NCBI GenBank assembly: GCA_006226495.1
Contig: SBGU01000010.1
Location: forward strand, 1-64,000
Source of the DNA: Alphaproteobacteria bacterium
GTDB lineage: Bacteria; Pseudomonadota; Alphaproteobacteria; Sphingomonadales; Kordiimonadaceae
DNA: 64,000 nt
Direction of reading: 5' to 3'
Below the pieces are notes generated by a model. The model did not search any database. It was not told where the DNA came from and saw only the letters and a program-made list of their open reading frames with translations. How positions within the stretch are numbered: the first letter of the stretch is position 1; each line of letters begins with the position of its first letter. Position numbers and translations under genes: made by a program. Positions 43,377 through 54,000 of the stretch are shown piece by piece.

Positions 43377-46247
43377 TCAGAACGGGCGTTGGGCCGTCAG
43401 TTCCGTCCCCGAATAATCGACCGGGGTTTCGACCGCCGTACCGGCATCGATGCCGCTGCCGTCGCGCATCCAGCGCACAACCACGGCCCGGCCTTCCGGC
43501 ATACCATCATAGCCGCCTTCTCGCGCGCCGATGGTCAGCACACCCGAAGCGTCGTCATAGACCATCGGGATGCGGCTGTAGGCGCCGTTCCGGTATTTCA
43601 TCGACACACCGTCATCTTCATACAGGCTGAAGCTGCCGTTAGCGCCGGTATAGACCGTGATGGTCAGGGTCGCGTCCGGCTTTTCATCCACATACTGGGT
43701 GACAGGGCCCATGGGCACAATCGAACCCGCGCGCACAAACACCGGCATACGCTCGTAGGGGGCATACGCCGTAACGGTCTGGCCACCTTTGGCGAACTTG
43801 CCTGTATTCAGGTCGTACCAGTCGGCGCCTTCGGGCAGGTAAACCGCGCGGCTGCGGGCCCCGAATTCACCCACCGGGGCCACCAGGAACGCCGGGCCGA
43901 ACATATATTCGTCGGCGATGTTGCGGGCCTTCTTGTCGGCTTCAAAGTCCATCACCAGCCCGCGCATCATGGTACCGTCATGGTGCCAGGTGTCGGCTGC
44001 GATGGTGTAGATATAGGGCATCAGCCGGTAGCGCAGTTGATCGTACCACACCATGGACGCGCGCATGGGCGAGCCTTCGGGCGAAATTTCATAGATTTCC
44101 CGGTACGGGAATTCGCCATGGCTGCGGAACAGCGGCACAAAGGCACCAAACTGGAACCAGCGCAGGTTCAGTTCGCGCCATTCCTCGATATGCGCCGGGT
44201 CCTGCCTTGTATAGCGATCTTCAAGCGCAAAACCGCCAATGTCGAAGGTCCAGTTCGGGATGCCGGACATGGAGAGGTTCACCCCTGCCGCCACCTGGGC
44301 CATGAGGTCTTCCCAGCGCGACGCGATATCGCCGGACCAGAGCGCGGACCCCGTGCGCTGGATACCGCCAAAACCGGAACGGGTGAGGATGAAGGGCCGG
44401 GTATCCGGGTGCATGTCGACGAGGCCTTCATACACGCCTTCAGCATGCACCAGCGGGAAGCTGTTGAAGAACTCGGCGCCCGGCCCCATGGCGGTCGGGC
44501 CCATGCGGTCGGCCCGTTGTTCCAAGGACAGGTTGGAATGGATGTCCGGCTCGGTCGCGTCCATCCACCAGGCATCAACACCCAGTACCGCCAGTTTTTC
44601 CTTCATCTGGCGCCAGTAGATTGCCCGCGCTTCCGGGGCATAGGGATCATAGTCTGTATTCTCGTAGCCCGGGCCGACCCAATCCTTCTCGTGGGCTTCA
44701 AGGTTACCGAGGTAGGTGTAGCCCTTGGCGGCCAGTTCCTTGTAATTGTCCGTGTTCGGATAGAATTTCGGCCAGACCGAGATCATGAAACGGGCATTCA
44801 TGTCATGCACCTGATCGATCATGCCCTTGGGGTCCGGGAAGCGGGCGGGGTCGAACTCGTGGCTGCCCCACTGGTCTTCGCGCCAATAGAACCAGTCCTG
44901 CACGATATTATCGATGGGGATATTCAGCTCCCGGTATTTTTTCACCACACCCAGCACTTCGGCCTGGGTGTTGTAGCGCTGGCGGCTTTGCCAGAAACCG
45001 TAGGCCCATTTGGGCATCATCACCGCCTTGCCGGTGAGGGTGCGGTAGCCCGCAACCACATCGTCAAGCGTCTTGCCGGGGATGAAATAATAATTCACCG
45101 CGCGGGCGACATCCGATGTCATCCACAGGGAATGGCGGTCGGCGTCGGCGAGCGGCTTGTTGTACTGAAGGGCGATATAACCTGCATTCGGTTCCCATTC
45201 GACGCGGAAGGCAACCGGTTTGCCCGCGGTCATCGGCACCTCGAAATTATGGAACCAGGGGTTCCAGTTCTGGCGCCAGCGGTCCAGCACCAGTTTGTCG
45301 CCAACATAGACCTTGAAATAGCTGGAGCCATAAAGCTGGAACTTGTAGGTGCCGGTCTCATCCGCGGTCACGTCACCGGTCCAGGTCACACGCTGGGTCT
45401 GCACCGCGTTGCCGGCGGTGTTCTGCCCGGACGTAGCGGCCACGGTCTGCGCCTTGGCGGCTTCCGGCCATTTTGCCTGGTCCTCGATAAATTCGTAATC
45501 AATGAAGGCTTCCTGCTGCTCGACCGCCAGGGTGTCGCCCAGGAAATATTGCGCCTTGAAGCCCGGTTTGCCGTCACTTTCCACCTTCAGGCCATCGCCC
45601 ACGAATTTGTAGGGCTCTGGGTTGCCGAAGCGGCTGACGCCATTATTGTCCCACAGAAGGCCATAACCCCCGGTCGACAGCACCATCGGGATCGCGATGT
45701 CCATATTGTGCTGGGCCAGTTCAAGGTCCTCGCCGTTCCAGTCCATCTGGAAATTCTGGTGCTGGCCCAGGCCGTAGAAGCTTTCGTCCGTGCCCTTGTT
45801 GAACTGCTGGCTGGCCTTCACATAGGGCTGGCCCTGCACCATGGTGGGCGTGAAGGTAGGCTGGCCGGCTTCCGCGAGCACCTTGTTGCCGTCGGCATCG
45901 AAAAACTCGACCAGGCCGGTCGCAAGGTCCACCTCGGCGCAGGAGGTGCCGGTTTTCAGCACCACCTTGCCGCCACTTGCCGTCACCTCATAACTGCCGG
46001 CCACGGGCGGGTTGGGTGCCATCAGGCTTTTGGGGCCATCAAACACACCGGTCGGGCTCGCGACCACATGGATGATACCGTCGCCGATGACATCCAGCGC
46101 AATCGCGCGGGCGGCACCACCGGACGGTGTCACGATCACGCCGCTGGCGGATTTTTCATAGCTGCCCGCAGGCGTATCATGGCCGCTGTCGCAGGCGGCA
46201 ACCAGCAGGCCAAAACCCAACAGGGTCGATTTCAAATAATGTTTCAT
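43377..46247 (-). CDS. GH31 alpha-xylosidase-like lipoprotein with PA14 insert
   Basis: 956 residues from the ATG at 46247 (GGGGAA upstream; a GTG 15 bases earlier overlaps that site). LLVAAC with Cys19 is a lipobox. WWMDATEP gives Asp563 as nucleophile and WSGDIASRWE Asp640 as acid/base. Residues about 225-365 form a PA14-like insert, as in Cellvibrio japonicus alpha-xylosidase Xyl31A, which acts on xyloglucan oligosaccharides. The preceding gene, 31 bases upstream, is the GH35, the same pairing as in that locus. Alpha-xylosidase is therefore more likely than alpha-glucosidase. Distal gene of the TBDR 3 operon. Confidence 0.92.
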   Translation of the reverse strand: MKHYLKSTLLGFGLLVAACDSGHDTPAGSYEKSASGVIVTPSGGAARAIALDVIGDGIIHVVASPTGVFDGPKSLMAPNPPVAGSYEVTASGGKVVLKTGTSCAEVDLATGLVEFFDADGNKVLAEAGQPTFTPTMVQGQPYVKASQQFNKGTDESFYGLGQHQNFQMDWNGEDLELAQHNMDIAIPMVLSTGGYGLLWDNNGVSRFGNPEPYKFVGDGLKVESDGKPGFKAQYFLGDTLAVEQQEAFIDYEFIEDQAKWPEAAKAQTVAATSGQNTAGNAVQTQRVTWTGDVTADETGTYKFQLYGSSYFKVYVGDKLVLDRWRQNWNPWFHNFEVPMTAGKPVAFRVEWEPNAGYIALQYNKPLADADRHSLWMTSDVARAVNYYFIPGKTLDDVVAGYRTLTGKAVMMPKWAYGFWQSRQRYNTQAEVLGVVKKYRELNIPIDNIVQDWFYWREDQWGSHEFDPARFPDPKGMIDQVHDMNARFMISVWPKFYPNTDNYKELAAKGYTYLGNLEAHEKDWVGPGYENTDYDPYAPEARAIYWRQMKEKLAVLGVDAWWMDATEPDIHSNLSLEQRADRMGPTAMGPGAEFFNSFPLVHAEGVYEGLVDMHPDTRPFILTRSGFGGIQRTGSALWSGDIASRWEDLMAQVAAGVNLSMSGIPNWTFDIGGFALEDRYTRQDPAHIEEWRELNLRWFQFGAFVPLFRSHGEFPYREIYEISPEGSPMRASMVWYDQLRYRLMPYIYTIAADTWHHDGTMMRGLVMDFEADKKARNIADEYMFGPAFLVAPVGEFGARSRAVYLPEGADWYDLNTGKFAKGGQTVTAYAPYERMPVFVRAGSIVPMGPVTQYVDEKPDATLTITVYTGANGSFSLYEDDGVSMKYRNGAYSRIPMVYDDASGVLTIGAREGGYDGMPEGRAVVVRWMRDGSGIDAGTAVETPVDYSGTELTAQRPF

Positions 46248-46278
46248 CGTCTTGTTCCCCACAAAATTCCCGGGCGAC

Positions 46279-47877
46279 CTAACGGTACGTCGCCAGTTTG
46301 ACCTTCAGCACCTGCTGGGCGGAGGTGAAATTCAGGCCGTAATCGGTCTGGTCCCCGTTCCACAGGCGGTCAAAAACCCATTTGCCATTGTCGAAATGGC
46401 CTTCCTCGACCCGGTCCATCAACAGGGGCGTGCCATCGTCGTTCGTGAAGGCAAATGCCACCCGCGCCTGAAAACCGGCGACCAGATATTCATCCGGGCC
46501 CATTTCGGCGATGGCGATGCCGCCCATCGGAAACTCGTTGCCCTTCGGATCGTCGAACCCGAACTGCGGCCGGCCATAGCTGATGGTCGCCGTGTATTTG
46601 CCCAGGTTCAGTATTTCAGTGTGTTTGGCGTCTTCGGCGGTCGGTTCGGACGAGCCCCAGACCTTGCCTTCAAACGCCTTTTTTGCCCACAGGCGCTGCA
46701 TCGGGGCGAACAGGTGATAGTTGCGGCCAAAAAGCGCAATCACCTCGTCGCTGATCTTGGGGGCACCCAGCGGATAGTTCACATAGCCCGTGCGGTCCAT
46801 GCCAAAGGGCGAAAAGCCGATGGCACCACGCCCGATGGCGGCATAAAAATAGCGCGCATAATGCCGGGCATTGCCGGTTTCTGCGACGAACAGCGCATTG
46901 TCGGGCCGGGTATAATGGTCAAGGAAACCCATATAGGCGGCATGGTCGGGGTTGTAGATATCAGGCGACACCCAGTCGATATGGGGCGCCGACGCCTTCC
47001 AGGCGTCGATGGCCGCGTGCGACGGCCCGCCGGATGCGAAAGTATTCGGGTCCTGATACTCGAACGGACTGCCCTGCAGCGCGGCGTTCGCATACATGGG
47101 CAAGGGCTTCACCGCCTTGCCGGCGGCGGCGACCTTGTCGATATAGCTGGCGACCGCCCAGGAGTGGAAATACAGGTCGGCGTTTTTGCCAAACAGTTCC
47201 GCCCAGGTGCCCTTGTCCTTGCCGAAATGCGCACGCACGGCTTCCGGCACCTCTGCCGCGAAGGCGGCATTGGCTGCGGGGCTGTGGTCACGGGCGCTGC
47301 CATAAGTGCCGGGCTCGTTCTGCACCTGCACGGCGATGATGGTATTCTGCTTGTCGACCTTCTTGATATGTTCCATCAGCGCCACAAACGCCTTGGTATC
47401 GGCGGCAAGCGTGCTTTCCGCGAACGGCGACAGCGCATAATGCACCTTGCCTTCACCATTCAGCATGCGCGGGAAGCGCGTGTTATCCAGCTTTACCCAC
47501 GAGGGTGCATAAGCGGGGCCGGTGTTTTTCCAGGTCGCGAACCAAAGCGGGATCAACCGCACCTTATGGGCGCGCGCTTCCGTCAGAAGCTGGTCCAGGA
47601 AGGAGAAATCGAACTGGCCTTCAACCGGTTCGATCTGTTCCCAGGCAATGGGCACCTGGATGGTGTTCACACCCAGTTCGTCCATCACCGGCCAGACCTT
47701 GGGCAGCATGGCGGGCCAGTTGCTGGAATTGTTCACCTGCGCGCACAGCATCAGGAACGGTTCACCGTCCACGATCAGCGCATGGCGGCCATCCTTCGTC
47801 TCAAGGTGCGGAATGTCCGCAGCGAACGATGGTTGCGCTAACAGCATAAGCGCGGCGAAAAGTGTCCTGAGACGCAT
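46279..47877 (-). CDS. GH35 beta-galactosidase (Bgl35A-like)
   Basis: 532 residues, signal peptide 1-19. VQVQNEPGTYG holds acid/base Glu188; LFVAETGNA holds nucleophile Glu333. The C-terminal extension after about 380 resembles the DUF5597 tail of the compact Bgl35A type, known to take galactose from xyloglucan oligosaccharides. GGAGGGAG precedes the ATG. It starts 24 bases after a halogenase gene and ends 31 bases before GH31, so all are probably one transcript. Periplasmic action on imported oligosaccharides is expected. Confidence 0.92.
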   Translation of the reverse strand: MRLRTLFAALMLLAQPSFAADIPHLETKDGRHALIVDGEPFLMLCAQVNNSSNWPAMLPKVWPVMDELGVNTIQVPIAWEQIEPVEGQFDFSFLDQLLTEARAHKVRLIPLWFATWKNTGPAYAPSWVKLDNTRFPRMLNGEGKVHYALSPFAESTLAADTKAFVALMEHIKKVDKQNTIIAVQVQNEPGTYGSARDHSPAANAAFAAEVPEAVRAHFGKDKGTWAELFGKNADLYFHSWAVASYIDKVAAAGKAVKPLPMYANAALQGSPFEYQDPNTFASGGPSHAAIDAWKASAPHIDWVSPDIYNPDHAAYMGFLDHYTRPDNALFVAETGNARHYARYFYAAIGRGAIGFSPFGMDRTGYVNYPLGAPKISDEVIALFGRNYHLFAPMQRLWAKKAFEGKVWGSSEPTAEDAKHTEILNLGKYTATISYGRPQFGFDDPKGNEFPMGGIAIAEMGPDEYLVAGFQARVAFAFTNDDGTPLLMDRVEEGHFDNGKWVFDRLWNGDQTDYGLNFTSAQQVLKVKLATYR

Positions 47878-47901
47878 GGTCGGTTTCTCCCTCCAGAAAA
47901 C

Positions 47902-49428
47902 CTAGGCCGAAGCGGCGCGGCAGTTCATATCGATAAATTGTTTCTGTGTCGGCATGGCCGCGACTGTGTCGCGGATCACCTTGCTCATGCCCCCCAGGAT
48001 GCTGGCAAGATCGCTGGGCAGCATGCTGTTTGTCATCGGGTCGAAGCTTTCGGGCATGATGCCCTGCCCCAGCATGACCGCCAGCCAGCTTGAATCCTGG
48101 AACATGTCGAAGCTGCGGCTGATCAGCCGGCCAGAATGGCGGAACATCTCGATCTTTTCCGCCAGGCTGTCCGGGATCGGCATGTTGCGGCAATGCTGCC
48201 AGAAGGGCGTGTCGTCCCGTTCGGTGGCATGATAATGCAGCACCAGGAAATCGCGCACGCGGTCATATTCATTCTGGGTCTGGCGATTATATTCGGCGGC
48301 CAGTTCCGGCGCACAATGTTTGTCCGGAAACCAGGACAACAGTTTGGTGATGCCGGTCTGGATCAGGTGGATGCTGGTGCTCTCGAGCGGCTCCAGGAAC
48401 CCGGACGCAAGGCCCAGCGCAATACAGTTCTTGTGCCAGTATTTGGCCCTGTGCCCAGCCTGGAAACGGATGGGCTTCACCTCGGTCAGCGCTTTGCCGT
48501 CCAGGTTGGCAAGCAGGGTTTCCGCCGCTTCATCGTCCGACATATAGTCGCTGCAATAGACCAGCCCGTTGCCGGTGCGGTGCTGCAGCGGAATGCGCCA
48601 CTGCCAGCCGGCACCCCGCGCGGTGGACCGGGTATAGGGCACGGGATCGACCATATTCATGGACTGCACGGCCACTGCCCGGTTGCAGGGCAGCCAGTCT
48701 GCCCAGTCCTCGAAGCCCACGCCCAGCGCACCGGAGATCAGCATGCCGCGGAAGCCCGTGCAGTCGATGAACAGGTCACCGGCGATGCGACCGCCGTCTT
48801 CCATTTCCAGTGCCGCGACAAAACCGCTGTCGCCATCAAGCGCGACATTGGCAATGCGGCCTTCGCGCCGCACGACACCGCGCCGTTCGGCATAGGTCCT
48901 GAGGAACCGGGCATAGAGGGTGGCATCAAAATGATAGGCGTAGGAAAAGGTTGAAAACACCGAACGCGGGTTATTGTCCGAACGCCGGAACTTGCCGGCA
49001 TAGGCTGCCTGCGTCGTCAGCGAATAGGCCTCGAACGGCGAGGTGTCGCCGAGCGCCCGTGCCCTCAGCCAATGCTGGTGGAACGGTGCCATGCCAAAGT
49101 CGTCGCCATAGCGCCCGAACGGGTGGAAATAGGTATGGCCCAGGCGCTTCCAGTCGGCGAATTCGATGCCCAGCTTGAAGGTGGCCTGGGTCGCGCGCAC
49201 AAAGTCATTGTCGTCGATACCCAGGATACGGTTGAACAACTGGATCGGCGGAATCGTGGCTTCGCCAACCCCGATGATGCCGATATCGTCGGATTCCACG
49301 AGCGTGATGTTGCAGGTGCCGCCCATGGCTGCCGACAGGATGGCCGCCGCCATCCAGCCCGCAGTGCCGCCACCGGCGATAACGATATCCTGCACCCTGT
49401 CTTCGGGTTTGTATTCGGGTTTCATCAT
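47902..49428 (-). CDS. Flavin-dependent tryptophan-halogenase-family protein 2
   Basis: 508 residues. GGGTAGW (19-25) binds FAD; ATFKLGIEFADW has the catalytic-type Lys85; GWQWRIPLQHR and LEPLESTSIHLIQ carry the family motifs with the active-site Glu. No signal peptide. It starts inside the stop of halogenase 3 (ATGA, 49425-49428) and is followed after 24 bases by GH35. All catalytic residues remain, so it is not a decayed copy. The substrate is unknown. Confidence 0.9.
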   Translation of the reverse strand: MMKPEYKPEDRVQDIVIAGGGTAGWMAAAILSAAMGGTCNITLVESDDIGIIGVGEATIPPIQLFNRILGIDDNDFVRATQATFKLGIEFADWKRLGHTYFHPFGRYGDDFGMAPFHQHWLRARALGDTSPFEAYSLTTQAAYAGKFRRSDNNPRSVFSTFSYAYHFDATLYARFLRTYAERRGVVRREGRIANVALDGDSGFVAALEMEDGGRIAGDLFIDCTGFRGMLISGALGVGFEDWADWLPCNRAVAVQSMNMVDPVPYTRSTARGAGWQWRIPLQHRTGNGLVYCSDYMSDDEAAETLLANLDGKALTEVKPIRFQAGHRAKYWHKNCIALGLASGFLEPLESTSIHLIQTGITKLLSWFPDKHCAPELAAEYNRQTQNEYDRVRDFLVLHYHATERDDTPFWQHCRNMPIPDSLAEKIEMFRHSGRLISRSFDMFQDSSWLAVMLGQGIMPESFDPMTNSMLPSDLASILGGMSKVIRDTVAAMPTQKQFIDMNCRAASA

Positions 49429-50942
49429 GCCACCCTCGCCGGACAGAAACGCTGGATGAAGGCCTGGTGGCTGCCGACCGCGTCGGCAGTGCGGGCGATC
49501 GCGTCCCGCCGGGCCTGCATACCGGCCTTCAGGCGCACGGGGTCGATCCGGTCAATGAGCGGGTCATACCGGTCCGGCAGGAAACCGTTGCCCAGGAAAA
49601 TCGAAACCCAGCTCGCTTCCTGATAACTTTCTTCCGACAGCATGGGTACTTTGCCGGTTGCCCTGAAGACCTCGATCTTATGCTGAAGCGTTTCGGGCAC
49701 ATCCATGCGGCGGCAATGGTCCCACAAGGGGCCATCCTCGCGCCCGGCCAGATGGTAATGCAGGATCAGGAAATCGCGGATACGCTCGAACTCGCTGACC
49801 GCAAGGCGGTTATATTCATCCGCCAGCACGGCCGAAAAATCCCGGTCCGGGAAATGTTCGATCAGCCGCACGATGGCGGTCTGGATCAACTGGATGCTGG
49901 TGCTCTCGAGGGGTTCCATGAAACCGCCGGACAGACCCACAGCCACACAGTTGCCGTTCCAGAAACGGTTGCGCCGGCCGGTCATGAACTTCAACAACCG
50001 GGGCTCGCCCAGCGCCCTGCCCGTGCCGTTGGCCAGCAGGGTTTCGCGCGCCTTGTCGTCGTCCATATAGGGGCTGGCGTACACATAACCGTTACCGGTA
50101 CGGTGCTGCAGCGGGATGCGCCACTGCCAGCCGGCCTCTTGCGCGGTCGACACCGTATGCGACGCGGGGGCGGCGTCGGCTTCGGTGGCCACGACCACGG
50201 CACGGTCGCACGGCAGCCAGTGGCGCCAGTCCTGGTAACCGGTCTTCAGGGCGCCTTCGATCAACAGGCCCGAAAAGCCGGAACAGTCCACGAAAAAATC
50301 GGCTTCATGGCGCGTGCCGTCAGCGGTGGTGACCGCCACGATATGGCCGGTTTCACCATCCAGCGCCACATCGGTGATGCGGCCTTCAAGGCGCTTCACC
50401 TGCCTTTGTTCGGCATAGGCGCGCAGGAACCGGGCATAAAGCCCGGCATCAAAATGGAAGGCATAATTATAGTCGGCGTTGCCGCCCAGCATTTCGGGCG
50501 GCGCGAACCGCCCCCGGCTCGCGAGCGCATGCGGCAGGCTGTAGGCGCTGATGTTGCTGGTATCGCCCATCCGGTGCAGTTTCAGCCAGTGATGGTGCGG
50601 CGCGATGCCTTCGATATCGTCGCCAAAGTCGCCAAAGCCGTGAAAATAGGATTGGTCGGGCCCACCCCAGCCCCTGAATTCGATGCCCAGTTTGAAGGTG
50701 CCGCCGACTGCCCGGATGAAATCGCGTTCGTCGATGCCCAGCACACCATTGAACTGGCGCAACAGCGGCACGCTGGCTTCGCCGACGCCGACGGTACCGA
50801 TATCGTCTGATTCAATCAGGGTGACCTTGCAAACCGCGGGGTCCACAAACCGCGCCAGCGCGGCTGCGGTCATCCAGCCGGCGGTACCGCCACCCACAAT
50901 CAGGATGGATCGGATCGCCTTATCAGACACGGTTTGCAGCAT
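49425..50942 (-). CDS. Flavin-dependent tryptophan-halogenase-family protein 3
   Basis: 505 residues from the ATG at 50942; the start is uncertain because no clear ribosome site is seen, but the FAD motif GGGTAGW then lies at 17-23, as in the other two. GTFKLGIEFRGW holds Lys84; GWQWRIPLQHR and MEPLESTSIQLIQ hold the other active-site residues. It is closer in spacing and motifs to halogenase 2 than to any other gene here, consistent with tandem duplication and divergence. A terminator lies just upstream, after the TBDR gene. Confidence 0.88.
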   Translation of the reverse strand: MLQTVSDKAIRSILIVGGGTAGWMTAAALARFVDPAVCKVTLIESDDIGTVGVGEASVPLLRQFNGVLGIDERDFIRAVGGTFKLGIEFRGWGGPDQSYFHGFGDFGDDIEGIAPHHHWLKLHRMGDTSNISAYSLPHALASRGRFAPPEMLGGNADYNYAFHFDAGLYARFLRAYAEQRQVKRLEGRITDVALDGETGHIVAVTTADGTRHEADFFVDCSGFSGLLIEGALKTGYQDWRHWLPCDRAVVVATEADAAPASHTVSTAQEAGWQWRIPLQHRTGNGYVYASPYMDDDKARETLLANGTGRALGEPRLLKFMTGRRNRFWNGNCVAVGLSGGFMEPLESTSIQLIQTAIVRLIEHFPDRDFSAVLADEYNRLAVSEFERIRDFLILHYHLAGREDGPLWDHCRRMDVPETLQHKIEVFRATGKVPMLSEESYQEASWVSIFLGNGFLPDRYDPLIDRIDPVRLKAGMQARRDAIARTADAVGSHQAFIQRFCPARVA

Positions 50943-50981
50943 GACGGTATCTAACCATATTCCGCGGACAATCCCACCCTG

Positions 50982-51017
50982 AAAAAAGACCCGGGCAAAC
51001 GTGCACTTGCCCGGGTC
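50982..51017 (-). terminator. Intrinsic terminator/attenuator between TBDR 3 and halogenases
   Basis: A perfect 11-bp stem GACCCGGGCAA/TTGCCCGGGTC followed on the minus strand by six T. It lies 29 bases after the TBDR stop and 40 bases before the halogenase start. Confidence 0.88.
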
Positions 51018-51045
51018 AGGCCCCAATCTGCCCTGGGAGGGGCGT

Positions 51046-54000
51046 CTAGAACCTCGTGCGTACTACAGCCGCGATCCGGCGGTCGGTGTTGGTCCAACTG
51101 TAGCGCGGGTGCGTTTCGGCACCACCGACATCAAGGTAGGTGCGGGCGTTCAGGATATTGGTGGCCTGGATGCCCATCTTGATATTGTCGGTGATATCGA
51201 ACATGACCGAACCGTCGAGCTGGCCGTAATCTTCGGCCCACACAGGTGCGTTCAGGTTCGCGGCGGACGTGGTCAGAAGGTAAGCATCGCGCCAGTTGTA
51301 GGCGAGCCGGGCCGACACGCCGTATTTTTCATACAAAAGCGCGACGTTATAGGCATAGCGCGACAGGCCTTCAAGCGGCAGGCTGGTATCAGCCGCGTTG
51401 TCGATCTGGGCCGGGTCCAGCACGTTCACTGCCAGGTTGGCACCACCACTTGAATCGACGAAGGTGAAGTTCGCCTGCAGGCCGAGGCCGGACAGGGCAC
51501 CCGGCAGGAAGTCAAAGAACTGCTGGTACGCGACCTCGAAGCCCTTGATGCTGCCTTCTTCGCCGTTGATGCTGCGGGTTACGTTGAACTCCAGCTCCTG
51601 GCCGTTGGCGGTGTAGGTCTCGAGCGACGAACCGGCATAGACATAGTCCTTGATGTCCTTGTAGAAGGCCGCGAACGTGAAGCTGGCCGCATTCGCGAAA
51701 TAATATTCAAGGCTGATGTCAAACTGGTTCGACTTGGTCGGCTTCAGGTAGGGGTTGCCACCATTGCCGGTGCGGCCATCGACCGATTTGAGGGTAAAAC
51801 CATCATCCTCGAAGGCGAACGACAGGGTGTTGTAGGGCGACATCTGTGCGAAGTTCGGGCGAACAATGGCGCGGCCAACCGCCAGACGCAACTGCAGGTC
51901 TTCCTGCAGGAAGAAGCGCAGGTTCAGGCTGGGCATCACGTCCGTATATTTGTTCTTGAACTCGTAATTGTCGAGCGTGGTATCACCGCTGGTGAAGGCG
52001 ATTGCTGCCGCAAGGTCGGCACAGGCGGCAGAGCCGTTCTGTGCGGTACAGGCGTCAACCGACATCACCTGCTGCGGCGCGTTGATGGTCAAGAGGCCAA
52101 TGGCCGTATTGTCCGTCTGCACGACACGTAGACCCAGGTTACCGTCGAAATGCCCCAGGGACCCGTCTTCCTGGCCGAAGCGCAGCAAGCCGTAGATGGC
52201 CTTGGTTCTTTCCTTCTGAGTGCTGATACCGCCGGTCACGTTGTCGGACCCCGGTGCCGCACTGTCATAGCTGTCTTCATTGAGCGGCGCCCAGCCCCAA
52301 CCCGAGGTCAGGGTGGATTGCAGGTAGCTGTAGGCATTGGCGGTACCGTTGCTGACCAGGTCAGCCGACGGGAACCAGCCGACACCCGGCAGGCCGACGT
52401 CACCACGGAAGAAATTGTCATAGGTGAACAGCTCGGCCTGGCCCGGCAGGCCAACGCTGCCCGGATCTTCATCCAGCCAGACGGGCGCGCCACCGCCGTT
52501 GCCCCAGAACTGGTTCGCGAGCAAACCCCAGTTCCAGCCGGTCTGGCGGGTGATCGATTCCTTCTGTGTCGCCCGGATACCCATGCGGAACGATTTCAGG
52601 AAGCTGTTGTTGGTGAAGCTGTATTCCACATCCGCACGCTCTGCCCACGAACCCGCGGTGTTGCGTTCGATATGGTCCATCGCGGCGGCCCACCAGTAGT
52701 TGGAGGCGTCATCCATGGCACCACCGGTATTTTCGGTGAACTGCAGCGACGGCGTATTGCCGGAGAAATCGAAGGTATAATCAGGCCGAAGGGCGCTGTA
52801 GAAGCCGTTTTCGATGCCCAGTTCGGTAAAGACCGTGAAGCTCAGCACATCGGCTTCGGACGAAACACGCTGTACGTCGGCGCTGAAAGACCAGTTCTCG
52901 TTCGGGGTCCAGCTCCAGTGACCGGAGAAGTCCCGCGTGATCTTGGTCGATTTGCCATAGCGGGTGTCGAAATCCAGGTTCGCCGCAGAACAGCTACCGG
53001 TCTCCAGCGCCTTGGTATCGTCGTTGAACGTGGCTTCCGAACAGTTGGACGGGGCCGAAAAAATGCCGGCCGCATGTTCGATATCCTCTGGCGTTGCCTT
53101 GGCAACCAGGGCTTCGAAGGTGAATTCCATTTCCGAATTCGGGCGGAACTGCAGCACGCCGTCGAACGCCGTGCGTTTCTGTTGCCAGTCGATCCGGCGC
53201 CAGCCGACCGAGTTGGGGATCAGGACCGTGGTGCCGGCCGACAGGCCGTCCTGGTCCACCGGCAGGGCCGTCGGCTCGTAGCGGCCAAGCTGGATGCTGT
53301 CGGTACGGTTGCCGATATTGCCGATGCTGCCCGAAAGCAGGATGCCGATATCGCCTTCTTCGCCCACCTGCCAGCGGTTGCTGTAAAGCGCGTTGCCGGA
53401 CCAGTAGCCCTTGTCGCGCAGGTCGGCATAGTTATAGTCGACCGACGCCGCGATGATGCGGCCATCCGCATCGAACGGCTTGCGGGTGCGCAGGTTCACA
53501 AGGCCACCAACACCGCCTTCGATCATGTCGGCGGACGGGTTCTTGTAAACATCGACACCGGCCAGAAGGTCGGGCGAGACGTCCTCGAAGCTCAGGCCGC
53601 GGCCATTGTTGGCCGAGAATACGTCGCGACCGTTGGTTTCGGAACGCACCCACGACAGGCCGCGCACGAACACACCGCCACCTTCGGCCGCAAGGCGGGC
53701 CGGGTCGCGGTTTTCGTTGGTGCGCTGAAGGGTTACACCCGGTACGCGCTGCAGGGCTTCGGATACGCTGCGGTCAGGCAGGGCGCCGATGTCCTGTGCG
53801 GAGATGCTGTCCACCACCTGTTCGGATTGTTTCTTGAACTGGATCGACGACATGACCGACGCCCGAAGGCCGGTGACGGTGATTTCCTCCAGGGTGGAGG
53901 TATCGTCGTCCTTGTCGTCTGCCTTGTCGGCGGTGGCAGTGCTGTCCGCCGTATTGGAGTCCTGGGCCATTGCCGCCACAGACGGCCAGGCCAGCAGGCA

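Noticed and set aside
12412-50942. Halogenated natural-product gene cluster
   Set aside because: Halogenases are present, but no NRPS, PKS, terpene, RiPP precursor or carrier protein genes are seen; the neighbours are receptors and glycosidases.
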